Of a stretch of DNA of 64,000 bases, positions 1-10,143 are shown in pieces (the first letter of the stretch is position 1; the number at the start of each line of letters is the position of its first letter). Origin of the DNA: Trileptium ribeirensis. Taxonomy: Eukaryota; Nematoda; Enoplea; Enoplida; Thoracostomopsidae. The DNA is taken from the NCBI GenBank assembly GCA_030248225.1, contig JASANE010024924.1, positions 1 through 64,000 of the forward strand, given 5' to 3'. The notes under the pieces were generated by a model, which was given only the letters and a program-made list of their open reading frames with translations, was not told the origin of the DNA and made no database searches. The translations under genes and the position numbers were made by a program.

Positions 1-13
1 GAAGGCTTTCGGG

Positions 14-20
14 TATATAA
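14..20 (+). promoter_or_regulatory. LTR TATA box
   Basis: TATATAA, followed about 25-30 bases downstream by CAGCTCAGTCGGGGAG, a reasonable place for transcription start. The same box is kept in the 3' LTR at 6738-6744. Confidence 0.7.
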
Positions 21-70
21 GCCAGTTGCACAGCTCAGTCGGGGAGTTCTCTCCGAAGCAGTTGCCGCTG

Positions 71-76
71 GTAAGT
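71..76 (+). promoter_or_regulatory. candidate splice donor 1 in LTR leader
   Basis: GCTG followed by GTAAGTAG, a near-consensus 5' splice site just downstream of the predicted transcript start. It is preserved in the 3' LTR. Use as a donor is inferred from sequence only. Confidence 0.45.
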
Positions 77-464
77 AGCTCTATTATTATTTATGTTGAA
101 ATTTTTCTTAAGTGCTGAGTATAAGCACACTGTAACACAGTAGCAATTGGGAAACTAGTGGTGGAGTTTGAGTAACTGTGGTACCCTATTAGCTAAGACG
201 TTTGGACGACAGCTGGTGGCTTAAGAGTTAAGTGTATAGCAGGGAAGGACGCTAATTCCCTTCCTTTCGGTACCTTTAGCTTGTATTGGTTGGAGATTTA
301 TCTGTCTATTATCAGACCTCACGGTCACACTCACCGTTTTCAACAATTGTTCTCTTGGGTACCCTGTTACATAATATACTTAAGGATAGCTTGGGGAACA
401 CATACTGCATAGTCGTAACTTTGTATACCTATAGGCGAGTTAATCTCCGAAGAAAACGCAGCTG

Positions 465-470
465 GTAAGT
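465..470 (+). promoter_or_regulatory. candidate splice donor 2 in LTR leader
   Basis: A second GCTGGTAAGTAGCTCT block identical in its core to that at 67-82, created by an internal duplication of the LTR. It is also preserved in the 3' LTR near 7185. Two equivalent donors in one leader would allow alternative splicing, but no acceptor can be assigned. Confidence 0.4.
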
Positions 471-919
471 AGCTCTTCAATTATTTTGTACTAGCATTAA
501 AAGTTATTGTGTGAGGAAGGAAGAATTATTCCCTTCCTTTATTATAGGGTAGAGTTTTGTTGGGAGGACGCTTATCCCCTTCCTTGATTTGTGAAAATTT
601 TAATTGTGGTTGCCCTGCAGTACTATTAGACCTCACGGTCGCTCTCACCGTTTCAATTGTTGCTTTATTTTCGAGCATAGTAAAATACTTGGGGCATAAT
701 AAGAGAGGTTTTAGTGAGTGTGTGTCCTAGCTTTCTGTGTTTAAGATTGAATTAGTTAACTTAGCCGTGACTGATTTTGCTCAGAGAGTCCTGTGTCCTT
801 GATATTTCTTGGAGGTTCATACTAAGCTTGTGTGGTGAGCTGAGTCCTAGGTCCTGAGTGCTACATTATACATAATACGGGTTCTTGTTGAAACTTATTA
901 GGACTAGCTTTGCTACAGT

Positions 920-941
920 TGGAGGTCCCACCGAGATTCGA
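920..941 (+). promoter_or_regulatory. primer binding site, tRNA-Gln type
   Basis: The sequence starts TGGAGGTCCCACC and continues GAGATTCGA, directly after the LTR. Its reverse complement reads as a tRNA 3' end: T-loop TTCGAAT core, T-stem CTCGG, acceptor strand TGGGACC, discriminator T and CCA. The U discriminator and this acceptor strand fit metazoan tRNA-Gln. About 22 bases are complementary. Confidence 0.8.
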
Positions 942-1130
942 TTTTCTTAATCGGGTCTGAACTTGGATTAACGACAAACTCATTGGTAGTTGTAAGTTGA
1001 ACTAAGATAACACAAGTACCTAATCACGGCTAGCTATCAGCTACGTAATAGGACTACACTGCATAATTTAGAGTTAACAGACGACGAACAAGATAGTTCA
1101 TTTTTCGAAAGTGATCGTGAGAATCAGCAC

Positions 1131-4067
1131 ATGGAGAGCTTAGCCAAAAATATAGGTCAACTTGATCACGTTATAAAAGATCTAGCCACCAGGCTGGACC
1201 ATGGTTTGAGAGACCTCTCGAGTGAGGTGGATGAAGTATCACAGCGGGTTCGTCTTGGGAATAATGAGCCAGATCTTTGTATTACACCCTTTCGTGGTGA
1301 CCTGACGGGTCAAGATTTTAACTCTTGGCTAGAAAATTTCGATTTGGTTAGCGATGCTAAAATTATGGATGATAACATGAAAGTAAGGGTGCTTCCCGCA
1401 TATTTAAGAGACAGAGCGCGAGACGCATATGAGAGAGTGCCTGATGCTTCTAAGAGAAATTATAATGATTTAGTTAGGGCCTTGAAAACGGCCCTCCTCA
1501 CTCCCGAATGGTCAATGTTTCATGAAGCCGCGTTAGAACAACGCCAACAAATGAGTGGAGAATCCATTACTTCATATCTTAAGGCCATTAAACGTGCTTG
1601 CCGCAGTATTTATCCACATGAAACTGACGCTAATTTACAGAGAAAAATTATATCCCGATTCTTTGGAGGATTAAGATCACCTGAAATAAAACTACAAGTA
1701 TTTAGAGATATGCCAAATACTCTTAAGGAAGCAGAAGACCTCGCGCAGAGGCTGGATATGCAATCAGTTCTTTGTGGAACAGTTTCATCGCCAGTGGGAT
1801 TAACTAATACTACCACCAATATTGGTCGAGACCAAACTTTACAAAAAGTAACCCAAGGCATGGAGTTATTAGCGAGAAATCAGAAAGACATAGCAAATGC
1901 ATTACAGCGCGTGCGGAATATCCCACCCAGGAGAAATAATCGCCCACTTACCGTTAGTACAAATCAAAATAGGCGACCGGATACCCGGCCTAGACCTAAT
2001 AATTTTTCACAAGAATTTTCACCACGTGGTCCTAAATGTTTTACTTGTGGGAAAATGGGACATATGGCCATGAGCTGTTTACTGAGAGGGAACCAGGGCA
2101 GAACGAACAATTTTCGCCCTCAATATACCAGTCAATTATCGAGAAATAATAATTCACAAAACGTCAGACGACCAACATTTAATACTAGCTCTAGGCCGAA
2201 TATACCTAATATTGGTCCCATGGCTAATAGAACGAATTCTAGGAATATAGTAGCTACAACTACACTTACGCCACAGGTTAACGTGACAACTCCACCGTCA
2301 TCTAATTTCGAAACCCCATATCGTACCGAGGTTGAGAGACTGCGTAGAGAAGTTGATGCACTTACCAAACAAAATTCCTTACTTGTGGAAAAGACATATC
2401 CACAATTAGTAGGTGCAGTTACTGTTCACGGAAAAACTAAAGAACCTGGAAATCAGATGAAAACTGAGAGAACCGTTCTTAAGCCAAAGTCAGGGTTTAA
2501 AATTACTTACCCGTTGTTAGCATTACTACTCCTGGTTACATTAATTGTACCAGCTAGCTCAGTTATAACAAGGGAGTTAAGCAGACTCCATCCCCATCTT
2601 TTCCCACCTTTTGGTGTAGGATTTGTTCCCGAGGGATTAGTTATGACAGCACCAGATATTGTTTACATACCTATACTTGTTCATGCTAGACATGAGAAAC
2701 ATGAGGAATGCAAGGCTGCTTTAAGATTTACTGTTAATCCTCAAAATTGTACTTGTGCTGGTCATCAACTTCTGCATAGTGAATCACAAAAAGCTCTGAA
2801 GGCTTTAAACGAAAATTTTCAGGAATCTGTCGATCCAACATTTTATGAAGCTTTATTACAAAGTATTTGTACTGATAAGCCTTTCGCCTGTTCTTTCGTA
2901 CAGTCAAAAAGGCAAAAACGTTTTGTTGGAATTGCACTAGCTGGAGCAGCTTCGTTAGCAGGCATAGGTCTGGGGATTTCGAATAGTATACAAATGTCAC
3001 ATATAAAGCCTAAGGTTACAGCATTAAAGAATTCCATTCGAGTGTTTGGAGAACAAGCCATTCAAAATTCGGAAAAAATAAAACAGCTTACTGTTAATCA
3101 AGAAAGGATCTATACAGTTACACATGACATAGTTCGCTATATGGAACAGACAGTAGTTGCGTTAGAATGTACTTTGGTTAAAAGTGTAGCTTGGACCCAT
3201 TATATGGCCCAAACTAATTTTTATATAAATGAGGTAAGAAATGTTGTTAAGGCTATGGTTAAGGCCAGTAATACTGGGATTTTAACTTCAGATATTTTAT
3301 CGGCTTCGCAAATAAAACAATTAGTTGAAAAAGAACCCACTTTACATGATTCAGTGTATTTGCACGACCCTAGCCTGTTTTACCATTTTGTAAAAGCTTA
3401 TCCAGTTATCATGGATATTATGAATACTAGATTCGGGCTTATATTAGAAATTCCTCGCATAAGGGTTAAGAATATTCTCCCGCTTATGAAAGTTGTCAAT
3501 GTTGGTTTTAACGACAAGAATACTAATACTACATTGCGCATTTCATTACCTCAATATATAACGTATGATACCACACATAATAAGGGTTATTTTTATGAGG
3601 TTAAGGCAGGTAATTGTCAAAAGACTCCCGGACTTTGGTACTGTGATAGAGCTGCTCTTCCGACAAGTGAGAGTGACCACTGTTTACATGATTTGAAAAA
3701 TTCTTCTGTTAAAAATTCTTGCACTTTTGATATTAAACAAAATTCTCCAGAAACTATTATAGAAAGCACGCGAGTAGGCATATTAGTGCGTACTTCAGAA
3801 AAAATTGTGTACGTTACACGAATTCAACCAGGTAGTAAAGTTACGAAAGCTGACAAATTAACAGTCCCGGAACATAGGGTTATGTTTTTCTCACATGCGA
3901 ACTTTTCAATGATAATTGTAGGAGACCAAGTGTTAATGTCCAATTTATACCGGTACAAGATTTTGAAGTATTCATGCAGCATACGGCGGAATTCAAGTTT
4001 AACTTTTCAGATATACCTTCACCGACCTGGAGTAAGTTGGAAGATGTCAAGTACAATTCTTATTTAA
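1131..4067 (+). CDS. Gag-Env fused reading frame of LTR retroelement (Env end frameshifted)
   Basis: A single 978-codon frame. Residues about 54-210 match the Ty3-type capsid (retrotrans_gag) pattern: FRG...W near 54-66, Q-x-x-GES-x-x-x-Y and a GL near the FFGGL segment. A CCHC zinc knuckle lies at 303-316 (C303, C306, H311, C316), and a short coiled coil at about 401-421. A hydrophobic signal-like stretch (about 461-475) then starts an Env-like ectodomain with cysteines and several N-x-S/T sites. A furin-type site KRQKR (593-597) is followed at once by a glycine/alanine-rich fusion-peptide-like segment (598-616) and a heptad-rich region, as in class I fusion proteins. The last 40-45 residues are out of frame: the true Env tail continues in another frame. 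Gag and Env sharing a frame with no stop between them is unusual. Confidence 0.85.
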   Translation: MESLAKNIGQLDHVIKDLATRLDHGLRDLSSEVDEVSQRVRLGNNEPDLCITPFRGDLTGQDFNSWLENFDLVSDAKIMDDNMKVRVLPAYLRDRARDAYERVPDASKRNYNDLVRALKTALLTPEWSMFHEAALEQRQQMSGESITSYLKAIKRACRSIYPHETDANLQRKIISRFFGGLRSPEIKLQVFRDMPNTLKEAEDLAQRLDMQSVLCGTVSSPVGLTNTTTNIGRDQTLQKVTQGMELLARNQKDIANALQRVRNIPPRRNNRPLTVSTNQNRRPDTRPRPNNFSQEFSPRGPKCFTCGKMGHMAMSCLLRGNQGRTNNFRPQYTSQLSRNNNSQNVRRPTFNTSSRPNIPNIGPMANRTNSRNIVATTTLTPQVNVTTPPSSNFETPYRTEVERLRREVDALTKQNSLLVEKTYPQLVGAVTVHGKTKEPGNQMKTERTVLKPKSGFKITYPLLALLLLVTLIVPASSVITRELSRLHPHLFPPFGVGFVPEGLVMTAPDIVYIPILVHARHEKHEECKAALRFTVNPQNCTCAGHQLLHSESQKALKALNENFQESVDPTFYEALLQSICTDKPFACSFVQSKRQKRFVGIALAGAASLAGIGLGISNSIQMSHIKPKVTALKNSIRVFGEQAIQNSEKIKQLTVNQERIYTVTHDIVRYMEQTVVALECTLVKSVAWTHYMAQTNFYINEVRNVVKAMVKASNTGILTSDILSASQIKQLVEKEPTLHDSVYLHDPSLFYHFVKAYPVIMDIMNTRFGLILEIPRIRVKNILPLMKVVNVGFNDKNTNTTLRISLPQYITYDTTHNKGYFYEVKAGNCQKTPGLWYCDRAALPTSESDHCLHDLKNSSVKNSCTFDIKQNSPETIIESTRVGILVRTSEKIVYVTRIQPGSKVTKADKLTVPEHRVMFFSHANFSMIIVGDQVLMSNLYRYKILKYSCSIRRNSSLTFQIYLHRPGVSWKMSSTILI

Positions 4068-4270
4068 CTGACCAGAGGTTAAAATTTGAACTCATGTACT
4101 TATCACAGGATGATTTTGATCTCCCTGCTGAGGTCAGTTACATAATACCAGCTGTTATATTAGGGTTATTATTCTGTATCTTCTATTCTGTTCGAAAAAA
4201 ATTTCAAAAGCTCATGAGATGTTTCAAAAGGCCGCGTAAGAAAGAGAAAAAGAACATACACAAGATATAG
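3941..4270 (+). pseudogene. Env C-terminal part with transmembrane anchor, in shifted frame
   Basis: From about 3941 the Env-like reading passes into a different frame, which contains a membrane-proximal acidic segment, a hydrophobic anchor (IIPAVILGLLFCIF, about 4140-4185) and a strongly basic cytoplasmic tail rich in Lys and Arg, ending at a stop at 4268-4270. The upstream frame has no anchor of its own, so this is the displaced end of Env. The first ATG in this frame is at 3974, but translation from it is not expected. A one-base indel near 3935-3950 explains the break; a sequencing error is possible. Confidence 0.75.
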
Positions 4271-4587
4271 AATTAGTACAATATCCAAACATATCTTTAA
4301 GACCATGTATACATAATGGAACAGAAGACAACCGTCGGGTTAAGTTACATTATTCCACACCTTGTTTACAAAGTTCTCACACAGACAGTACGGTTGAGGT
4401 ATGTGATTTGCATTTTTGCCGAGGAAAACTTCATAATACTAATATTAAACGGTTAGAATCTTGTGGTGTTGCTGAAACAGTATTTATAGTTGGTAAAGCA
4501 GCATCAGAAATTGAAGTAACACTACAAGACAAAACGTTCACCGGCGTTTTGGATACCAACAGCAATATTACAATGTGCAGTGTATAG
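4240..4587 (+). pseudogene. protease-like (retropepsin) segment in -1 frame after Env
   Basis: A 115-codon open stretch without a leading ATG, in the -1 frame relative to the Env tail, overlapping it by about 30 bases. Its end reads TGVLDTNSNIT, like the retropepsin active-site loop (hydrophobic-hydrophobic-D-T-G-S/A) but with Asn in place of the invariant Gly, preceded by a typical beta-strand pattern (IEVTLQDKTF). It stops right after this loop, so the flap and the C-terminal half of a protease are missing. The overlap contains an A-rich GAAAAAG run, which is not a canonical slippery heptamer. The family call rests on one motif. Confidence 0.45.
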
Positions 4588-6723
4588 AGCCGTGTATCAT
4601 ACTGTAATTAAGTAATCTTTTATCATAACTTTTTATTAAGGTCGAGTTAAATTTCTGTTTCAGATATGTTGATTTTGTTTGTTTATGTTATTTAATGTAC
4701 TTGATACATTTATTACGTATTTATAGCACGGCGAAAAAACACTCGATTGGAAACATTTTTAGTGCCGCTGAACGTTGCGATGGATTTATTTAACTCACTA
4801 CCCGCATATGAGTCGATTTATGATTGTTTTTCGATTACGCACCATCGGCTGCGGTAATTTTGTATATTGGAGTTAATTAGATTTCAATGATGTTGCGGTG
4901 TATGCGCTCACTATACCTGTGATGATATTGTTGCACGATTTCGCAAAATCTTACTACCGTGGTATTTTTGACCATCTGTGTATACCGACTTCGGTAAGTA
5001 TTGTAGTTATTGTATTATAGCTTTAGAGCATTTGGGTTGAATAAACCACCCTGATTGCTAGTCGCCCTACTGATAGACTAGGCACTATGGTTTTATGCTA
5101 GTTTCAGTCAGTCTATATTTCGAAAGGTGTTTGCTTTTCCAAAAAAATATTCTGTTAAAAAAATTTTATAAAAAGGGTTTTCAGTGTATTACTGTGTATG
5201 TGTATGCATCTATATATAAAAAGTAAAAAATATTGTATTTTCTCGAGTAAATCATCGGTAGTTAGCCCACAAGGGCGTCCTCACCATTCATCTATTATAT
5301 TGTTATATTGATTTTTGGGACATCATTTGTTATTCAACTCTCGAGGGTAAACTCACCATTACAAACAATATTATTGTGTCTCGCTATAATTATAACGTAG
5401 TATACTTCGTTCACTTTTTGTACTTGGCTCATGAGGGTTAACTCGCCGTAACAAATACTATATATGACGTGTTTTCTCCAGTTGAACCACTCGTTTTTGC
5501 TAAGAGCCATTGGCTTGATCTGACAAATTTCGTTTATTAGACAACTACCATGTGGGGGTTATAATGTGAGTTTTGTTGAGACAGAATTTTGAAAAAAGGA
5601 TTCGCTTGAGCTCGCGGGAGCTTCGCTTTGTGTCTCTGGGAAAGTGAAACGAGGATCGTCTGCCGTTTGTTTTAAAAGTGTAGCCTGACCGGCCGGCTAT
5701 AAATCTTGCAATCAATGGATATCTATGTTTTGCAAAACATATGTCTAAGTAAACGTGTGGGCTCCTGCAGTTTTTTGTTGTTGCTGATGATGTTGCAGCT
5801 ATTGTGCAGTTAGTTTTTGTTGATTTTGTGCGAGCTCAATATAATGAAAAAACCTCTTGGTTTTAGTAGTAATGACTGTATCGTTTGAGTTTAAATAAGT
5901 TCTGCTATACTAAATTACAAACGAACATCGCGACCATGTGTAAAATTCAGGACAGCTTTTTAATGGAGTGGTCAACCTTATGATCCAAACAGCAGCAGTG
6001 TCTACAAATTATGTTATGGCTCAAGGTTTAATGATTGATTGGTGAGTTCGCCCTCATGGGCTGAGTGCAGGAAGTTTGCGAATGTTGCAAATGCAGCGTA
6101 GAACAATAAGTAGTGTATGTAATTGCGAATGCCACGTGTTGATGTTTTGTCTCTTGTTTGTGTGGTTTTCACATGTGTTGGTTGTTTCCATGATTGTTCT
6201 TTACTGTGAAGCAGTGAAATTTCGTGCCTTGGCTGTGCTGTTCGCGTACGTTGCTGGTGGCGCTGGTAGGCTTAAAGAAATAAGATTAATGTTATTTAAT
6301 TTTACCACGTTGTGGAAGCTTCGAGAGAAATTAATGCATCGTTGTTGCTTGAGTTGAATTATTCTGTTGTGCCAGAAAATTGCCTTCATTATGATTTAAA
6401 TTTGTACAGGTTCTAGAAAACTGTTTATATTATATTTTTGTTTGCTGTTTGTTTGCATTTTGCCACATAACCTGGTGTATTCTCGGGATTTCTGACTCTA
6501 ATTGTTGATCATTTTTCTCAATTTATTGATGTATAACACAGTGAATTATACTGTGTAGCTATTGCAGATGCTTTATTCAAGGGATTTATGACACTGATTA
6601 TTTTTATGTAGTTAAAAGTTATAAGATCGTTTTAAAACCACATACCATCGAGGCAGCACTTTAAAATTTTGTTAGGTAGGTGGTTTTCCTAGAATTCGTA
6701 GGTCTGGGGAAATCTAGATCTGG
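4588..6723 (+). other. non-coding 3' part of the retroelement, probably including U3
   Basis: No credible coding sequence. Short direct repeats of the type ACTCACCATT or AACTCGCCGTAACAAATA recur near 5280, 5345 and 5435. The U3 start of the 3' LTR must lie in this stretch, but the polypurine tract is uncertain: candidates are an A/G run near 5591 (GAAAAAAGGA) and the GGGG-containing runs near 6705-6726. Confidence 0.6.
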
Positions 6724-7642
6724 GGAAGGCTCTCGGGTATATAAGCCAGTTGCACAGCTCAGTCGGGGAGTTCTCTCCGAAGCAGTTGCCGCTGGTAAGT
6801 AGCTCTATTATTATTTATGTTGAAATTTTTCTTAAGTGCTGAGTATAAGCACACTGTAACACAGTAGCAATTGGGAAATTAGTGGTGGAGTTTGAGTAAC
6901 TGTGGTACCCTATTAGCTAAGACGTTTGGTCGTCTTCTGGTGGCTTAACAGTCAAGTGTATAGCAGGGAATGACGCTAATTCCCTTCCTTTCGGTACTTT
7001 TAGCTTGTATTGGTTGGAGATTTATCTGGCTATTATCAGACCTCACGGTCACACTCACCGTTTTCAACAATTGTTCTCTTGGGTACCCTGTTACATAGTA
7101 TACTTAAGGATAGCTTGGGAACACATACTGCATAGTCGTAACTTTGTATACCTATAGGTGAGTTAATCTCCGAAGAAACCGCAGCTGGTAAGTAGCTCTT
7201 CAATTGTTTAGTACTTAGCATTAAAAGTTATTGTGTGAGGAAGGACGAATTATTCCTTTCCTATATTATAGGGCAGAGTTTTTGTTGGGAGGACGCTTAT
7301 GCCCTTCCTTGATTTGTGAGAATTTTAACTGTGGTTGCCCTATAGTACTATTAGACCTCACGGTCGCTCTCACCGTTTCAACTGTTGTTTATTCTTGACC
7401 ATAGTAAAATACTTGGGGCATAATAAGAGAAGTTTAAGTGAGTGTGTGTCCTAGATTTCTGTTTTAAGGTTGAATTAGTTAACTTAGCCGTGATTGATTT
7501 TGTTCAGGGAGTCCTGTGTCTCTGATATTTCTTGGAGGTTCATACTAAGCTTGTGTGGTGAGCTGAGTCCTAGGTCCTGAGTGCTACATTATACATAATA
7601 CGGATTCTTATTGAAACTTATTAGGACTAGCTTTGCTACAGT
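6724..7642 (+). repeat. 3' LTR (matched part)
   Basis: Repeats 1-919, with substitutions such as an altered eight-base patch near 6928-6936. Contains the TATA box at 6738-6744 and both donor-like blocks. It ends CTACAGT and then runs into unrelated DNA (ACCCATTGCAC). A target-site duplication cannot be tested because the 5' flank is outside the window. Confidence 0.9.
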
Positions 7643-8964
7643 ACCCATTGCACTTCCCTCGAGCGTTACCCATTTGAAATTTTGAGTCACGTAAAGCCAG
7701 ACAAAATTTTGATGAAGAAGGCTAATTTTCCTGGAAGTTCCCAGATGTGCCTCACCATGAATTGAACAATTGTTTACCCACTAACTTACACTAATCTGCG
7801 CTCTTAAGAATTTTTAGCTCCGAGAAAAGACGGGAGTGGAAACCCATAGTTTCATAAAAGCTTGACAGCGACTGGAGCAGGCAGCGAATAGTCCGACCAA
7901 TTGCAAAATTCAGTCCCAGAGGGCTCCGGGAGCGGATGCTTGATGCGTTTTAGGTCACCGCCAGCTCCAGGCCCTGTTCCCTTCTGTGCTTAGTTAGTCA
8001 CTCTCTTGGAAATTTTATTGCGTGCGGGTCCGCCGTCGTTTGCATCAGAATCTAACCAGAAGCAGAAGAAACAGCGAACGAATGAGGATTCAAATCTGTA
8101 GCTCGATTTCAAACAAACGGGGATCAACTCGTGCTCCCACGGATGCAAACGGCCACGTCCTCAGTATTACACCCGTTATCCCTTATAAATTTTGGCTGAA
8201 CCCTTTTTCTTTGAAGCAACTCTTAACCAAGTCTTACAAGAATTTTTTCCTCAACCTATATAACAAATTTAATAGTAGCCGATGCAGTCACGGTTCGTCA
8301 CCCAATGATAATGAACTACTACTTCCTGCTAAGGGAAGGATAGAAAGTAGTCTGGACCCCCCTTGACCTGCCGAAATGACACGTCAGGGAGCTACAGAAG
8401 CTTTTGATCAAGGGCCGAAACTCCCAGGACTCCCAGTCACCGTAGCAGCACGAGTTGGGGTGCCTCGGGTTTCCCTTTTTTGTGAAAATTAACGCGATCC
8501 CCACGATTTACAGAAACACCGCGGGGTGTCGCTCGAGAAGTATTTGAAACCGCGATGATGATCGCGGCTGCCTCGGCACTCCTGGAGGTTTATTTCTGAG
8601 AAGCGTCTAAAACGGCATCCCTTGCCTCAGCGAAGAAATTTTATTGCTATTGCTTAGAAAAGTAATTTTGACCACTGCCCAATGCTTTAAGGTAAATTTT
8701 GACTATTGCTGCTTAGAAAAGAACGTTCGATAACTGTCAATTGTCTTAGAACGAAATTTTGATCACTCCTCGGACCTGTAAATGGAAAGAAGGCGTCCGA
8801 GGAGCGGGGAACCAGTCGAAAGCACGCGCACATGAATTTTCTGCACAAATCGGTGTAATTTCGCGAATTTTAACGGGGCCGTCCTTTACGGGCGCGCGGA
8901 GCATCCTTCCGACACTCCAACACCCGCAAAGGCGGTCCACTGCATGACTGAAAAGAAGCTCCAA

Positions 8965-9011
8965 CCAGGGGAGGGTCTCCACCGTGGGGCACGGTGGGCA
9001 ACCACCCCTGG
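8965..9011. repeat. GC-rich hairpin, two 22-nt arms
   Basis: Arm 8965-8986 and arm 8990-9011 pair at about 17-18 of 22 positions around a GGG loop; both ends of the stem (CCAGGGG, CCACCGTG) pair exactly. No longer RNA structure could be recognised around it. Confidence 0.5.
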
Positions 9012-9425
9012 CATCGCCAAACGCAAGAAACAGAGAAAAAATTTAGAAACTGCAAAGCTAGTGCACGAAAACAGAAAAGGCCTACTTAGTGGCGACAACC
9101 GCCAAATTTTAAAAGCCTATGTTCGACTGGCTCCGATCGGGAAGCGGGCAGTCTCTTTTATACTCTGCTTAGCCCCCCCCCTTTTGTCTGCTGTCCCTGC
9201 GAATCCAAAAAAAATTTAAAATTTAACTTGGCATCGTTATTCTTAAATAAGCACAAACAAAAATATATATGTAAATATGTACAGAAATATGTTGGCACAA
9301 ATCCTATGTCATCCGATATAAACTTTTCAAAATGCTACCAGATAAGCGCCTGTGGTGGCAAGAAATATCTAACAAAACAACGTCTCTGCAGCACAATAAA
9401 GAAGCGACACTGGGCGCTGGCCGAA

Positions 9426-9476
9426 ACGTGCCAAGAAGGCACGTAAACAACTAAATCTCGCGCTGGTCGGCGCGAG
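9426..9476. repeat. two adjacent small perfect hairpins
   Basis: ACGTGCC/GGCACGT (9426-9432 with 9438-9444) and CTCGCGC/GCGCGAG (9457-9463 with 9470-9476), each with a 5-6 base loop, 12 bases apart. Function unknown. The loops do not match the histone 3' stem-loop. Confidence 0.5.
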
Positions 9477-10143
9477 GTCTTCAACATAATTAAATATATC
9501 AGCGCTTCAGGTGCTTTTATTATATTAGTTTTTTGTGTTATTTTTGCCCCTATTTCATCAACGGAAAGGAGTAGACGGCCGGGGCGGGATCATGTCCATG
9601 TCCTGGCTGGTCGCCTACTTAAGAGGACCCCAAATTTAGTGTAATCCACATAAGAGGCCCGTTAGGGGCAGATGAATGCGTGCGCAATAGGAAAATTTTG
9701 GTCCCAACTGAGTTAGGGGAATCCTGTGGAAATCTGTTGGGGCGGGTGGCCCCGGTTCTCAGTGAAATGGTTAGTATAGGGCCCAATTAAGGTAAAGAGC
9801 TCTAAAAACCGGAAAGTTTTGGTTTGGGATGTGGTGCTTTAGGGCCCGAAAGTTTGAGAGTTTAAACGCTGGGTCAGGGGTCCATAAGTACTTACGGGTT
9901 GGGAGTATGTTGACCAGAAGAAACAATTTTGAAGCCTTAAAGATCCCTTATCACAATGTTATCACCCCTTTTTGCCTAAACTATAAAAATATCCCAAAAT
10001 TTCCAAAATCATAAAACACCCCTTAGAAGTTGAAGTTAGTCGTCTTGTTGCATAGTCCTAACGTTTCCTAAAATACTAAGTAACTGTTCACAGCATCCCA
10101 TAATATATATATAGGTACACAAGCTAATAATTCACTTCCCCGT

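Larger units (their letters stand above)
1..919 (+). repeat. 5' LTR, truncated by the window edge
   Basis: Matches 6724-7642 base for base over most of its length. The visible part starts just before a TATA box, so it is mainly R and U5 plus leader-like sequence. The end is at CTACA (917) or CTACAGT (919): both copies share the GT after CTACA, then diverge. The LTR is internally duplicated: the splice-donor block near 55-98 recurs at 447-489, and a block with CAGACCTCACGGTC near 314 recurs near 625. Three short GGAAGG...CCTTCC inverted repeats lie near 243-267, 514-540 and 563-586. Confidence 0.9.
1..7642 (+). mobile_element. LTR retroelement, Ty3/Metaviridae-type Gag with Env, lacking reverse transcriptase
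   Basis: The two ends carry near-identical direct repeats of about 920 bp (1-919 and 6724-7642), roughly 95-97% identical by eye. Between them lie a tRNA-Gln-type primer binding site, a Gag-Env reading frame, an Env tail in a shifted frame and a protease-like segment. No reverse transcriptase, RNase H or integrase motifs are visible between 4588 and 6723, so it cannot move by itself. The true LTR is longer than the matched part, because its U3 region lies upstream of the window and its start in the 3' copy cannot be fixed by comparison. The open 978-codon frame and similar LTRs suggest a fairly recent insertion or recent constraint (inference). Confidence 0.9.
7643..9560. other. GC-richer unassigned block
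   Basis: Markedly less AT-rich than its surroundings, especially 7900-9200. Short open frames occur on both strands, but none shows family motifs. Contains a degenerate direct repeat of about 60 bp (8645-8760, TTGCTTAGAAAAG units) and the hairpins listed separately. It may be an old repeat or an unrecognised element. Confidence 0.4.

Noticed and set aside
6076..6357. 93-codon hydrophobic frame in the 3' part of the LTR element
   Set aside because: T/G-rich composition gives chance Leu/Phe/Val codons; no Env or Pol similarity and no conserved context.
8957..9020. CCAGGGGAGG...GGTGG segment recalled U1 snRNA stem-loop I
   Set aside because: No 5' ACTTACCTG, no 70K-binding loop sequence and no Sm site, so the resemblance is only GC-rich stem composition.
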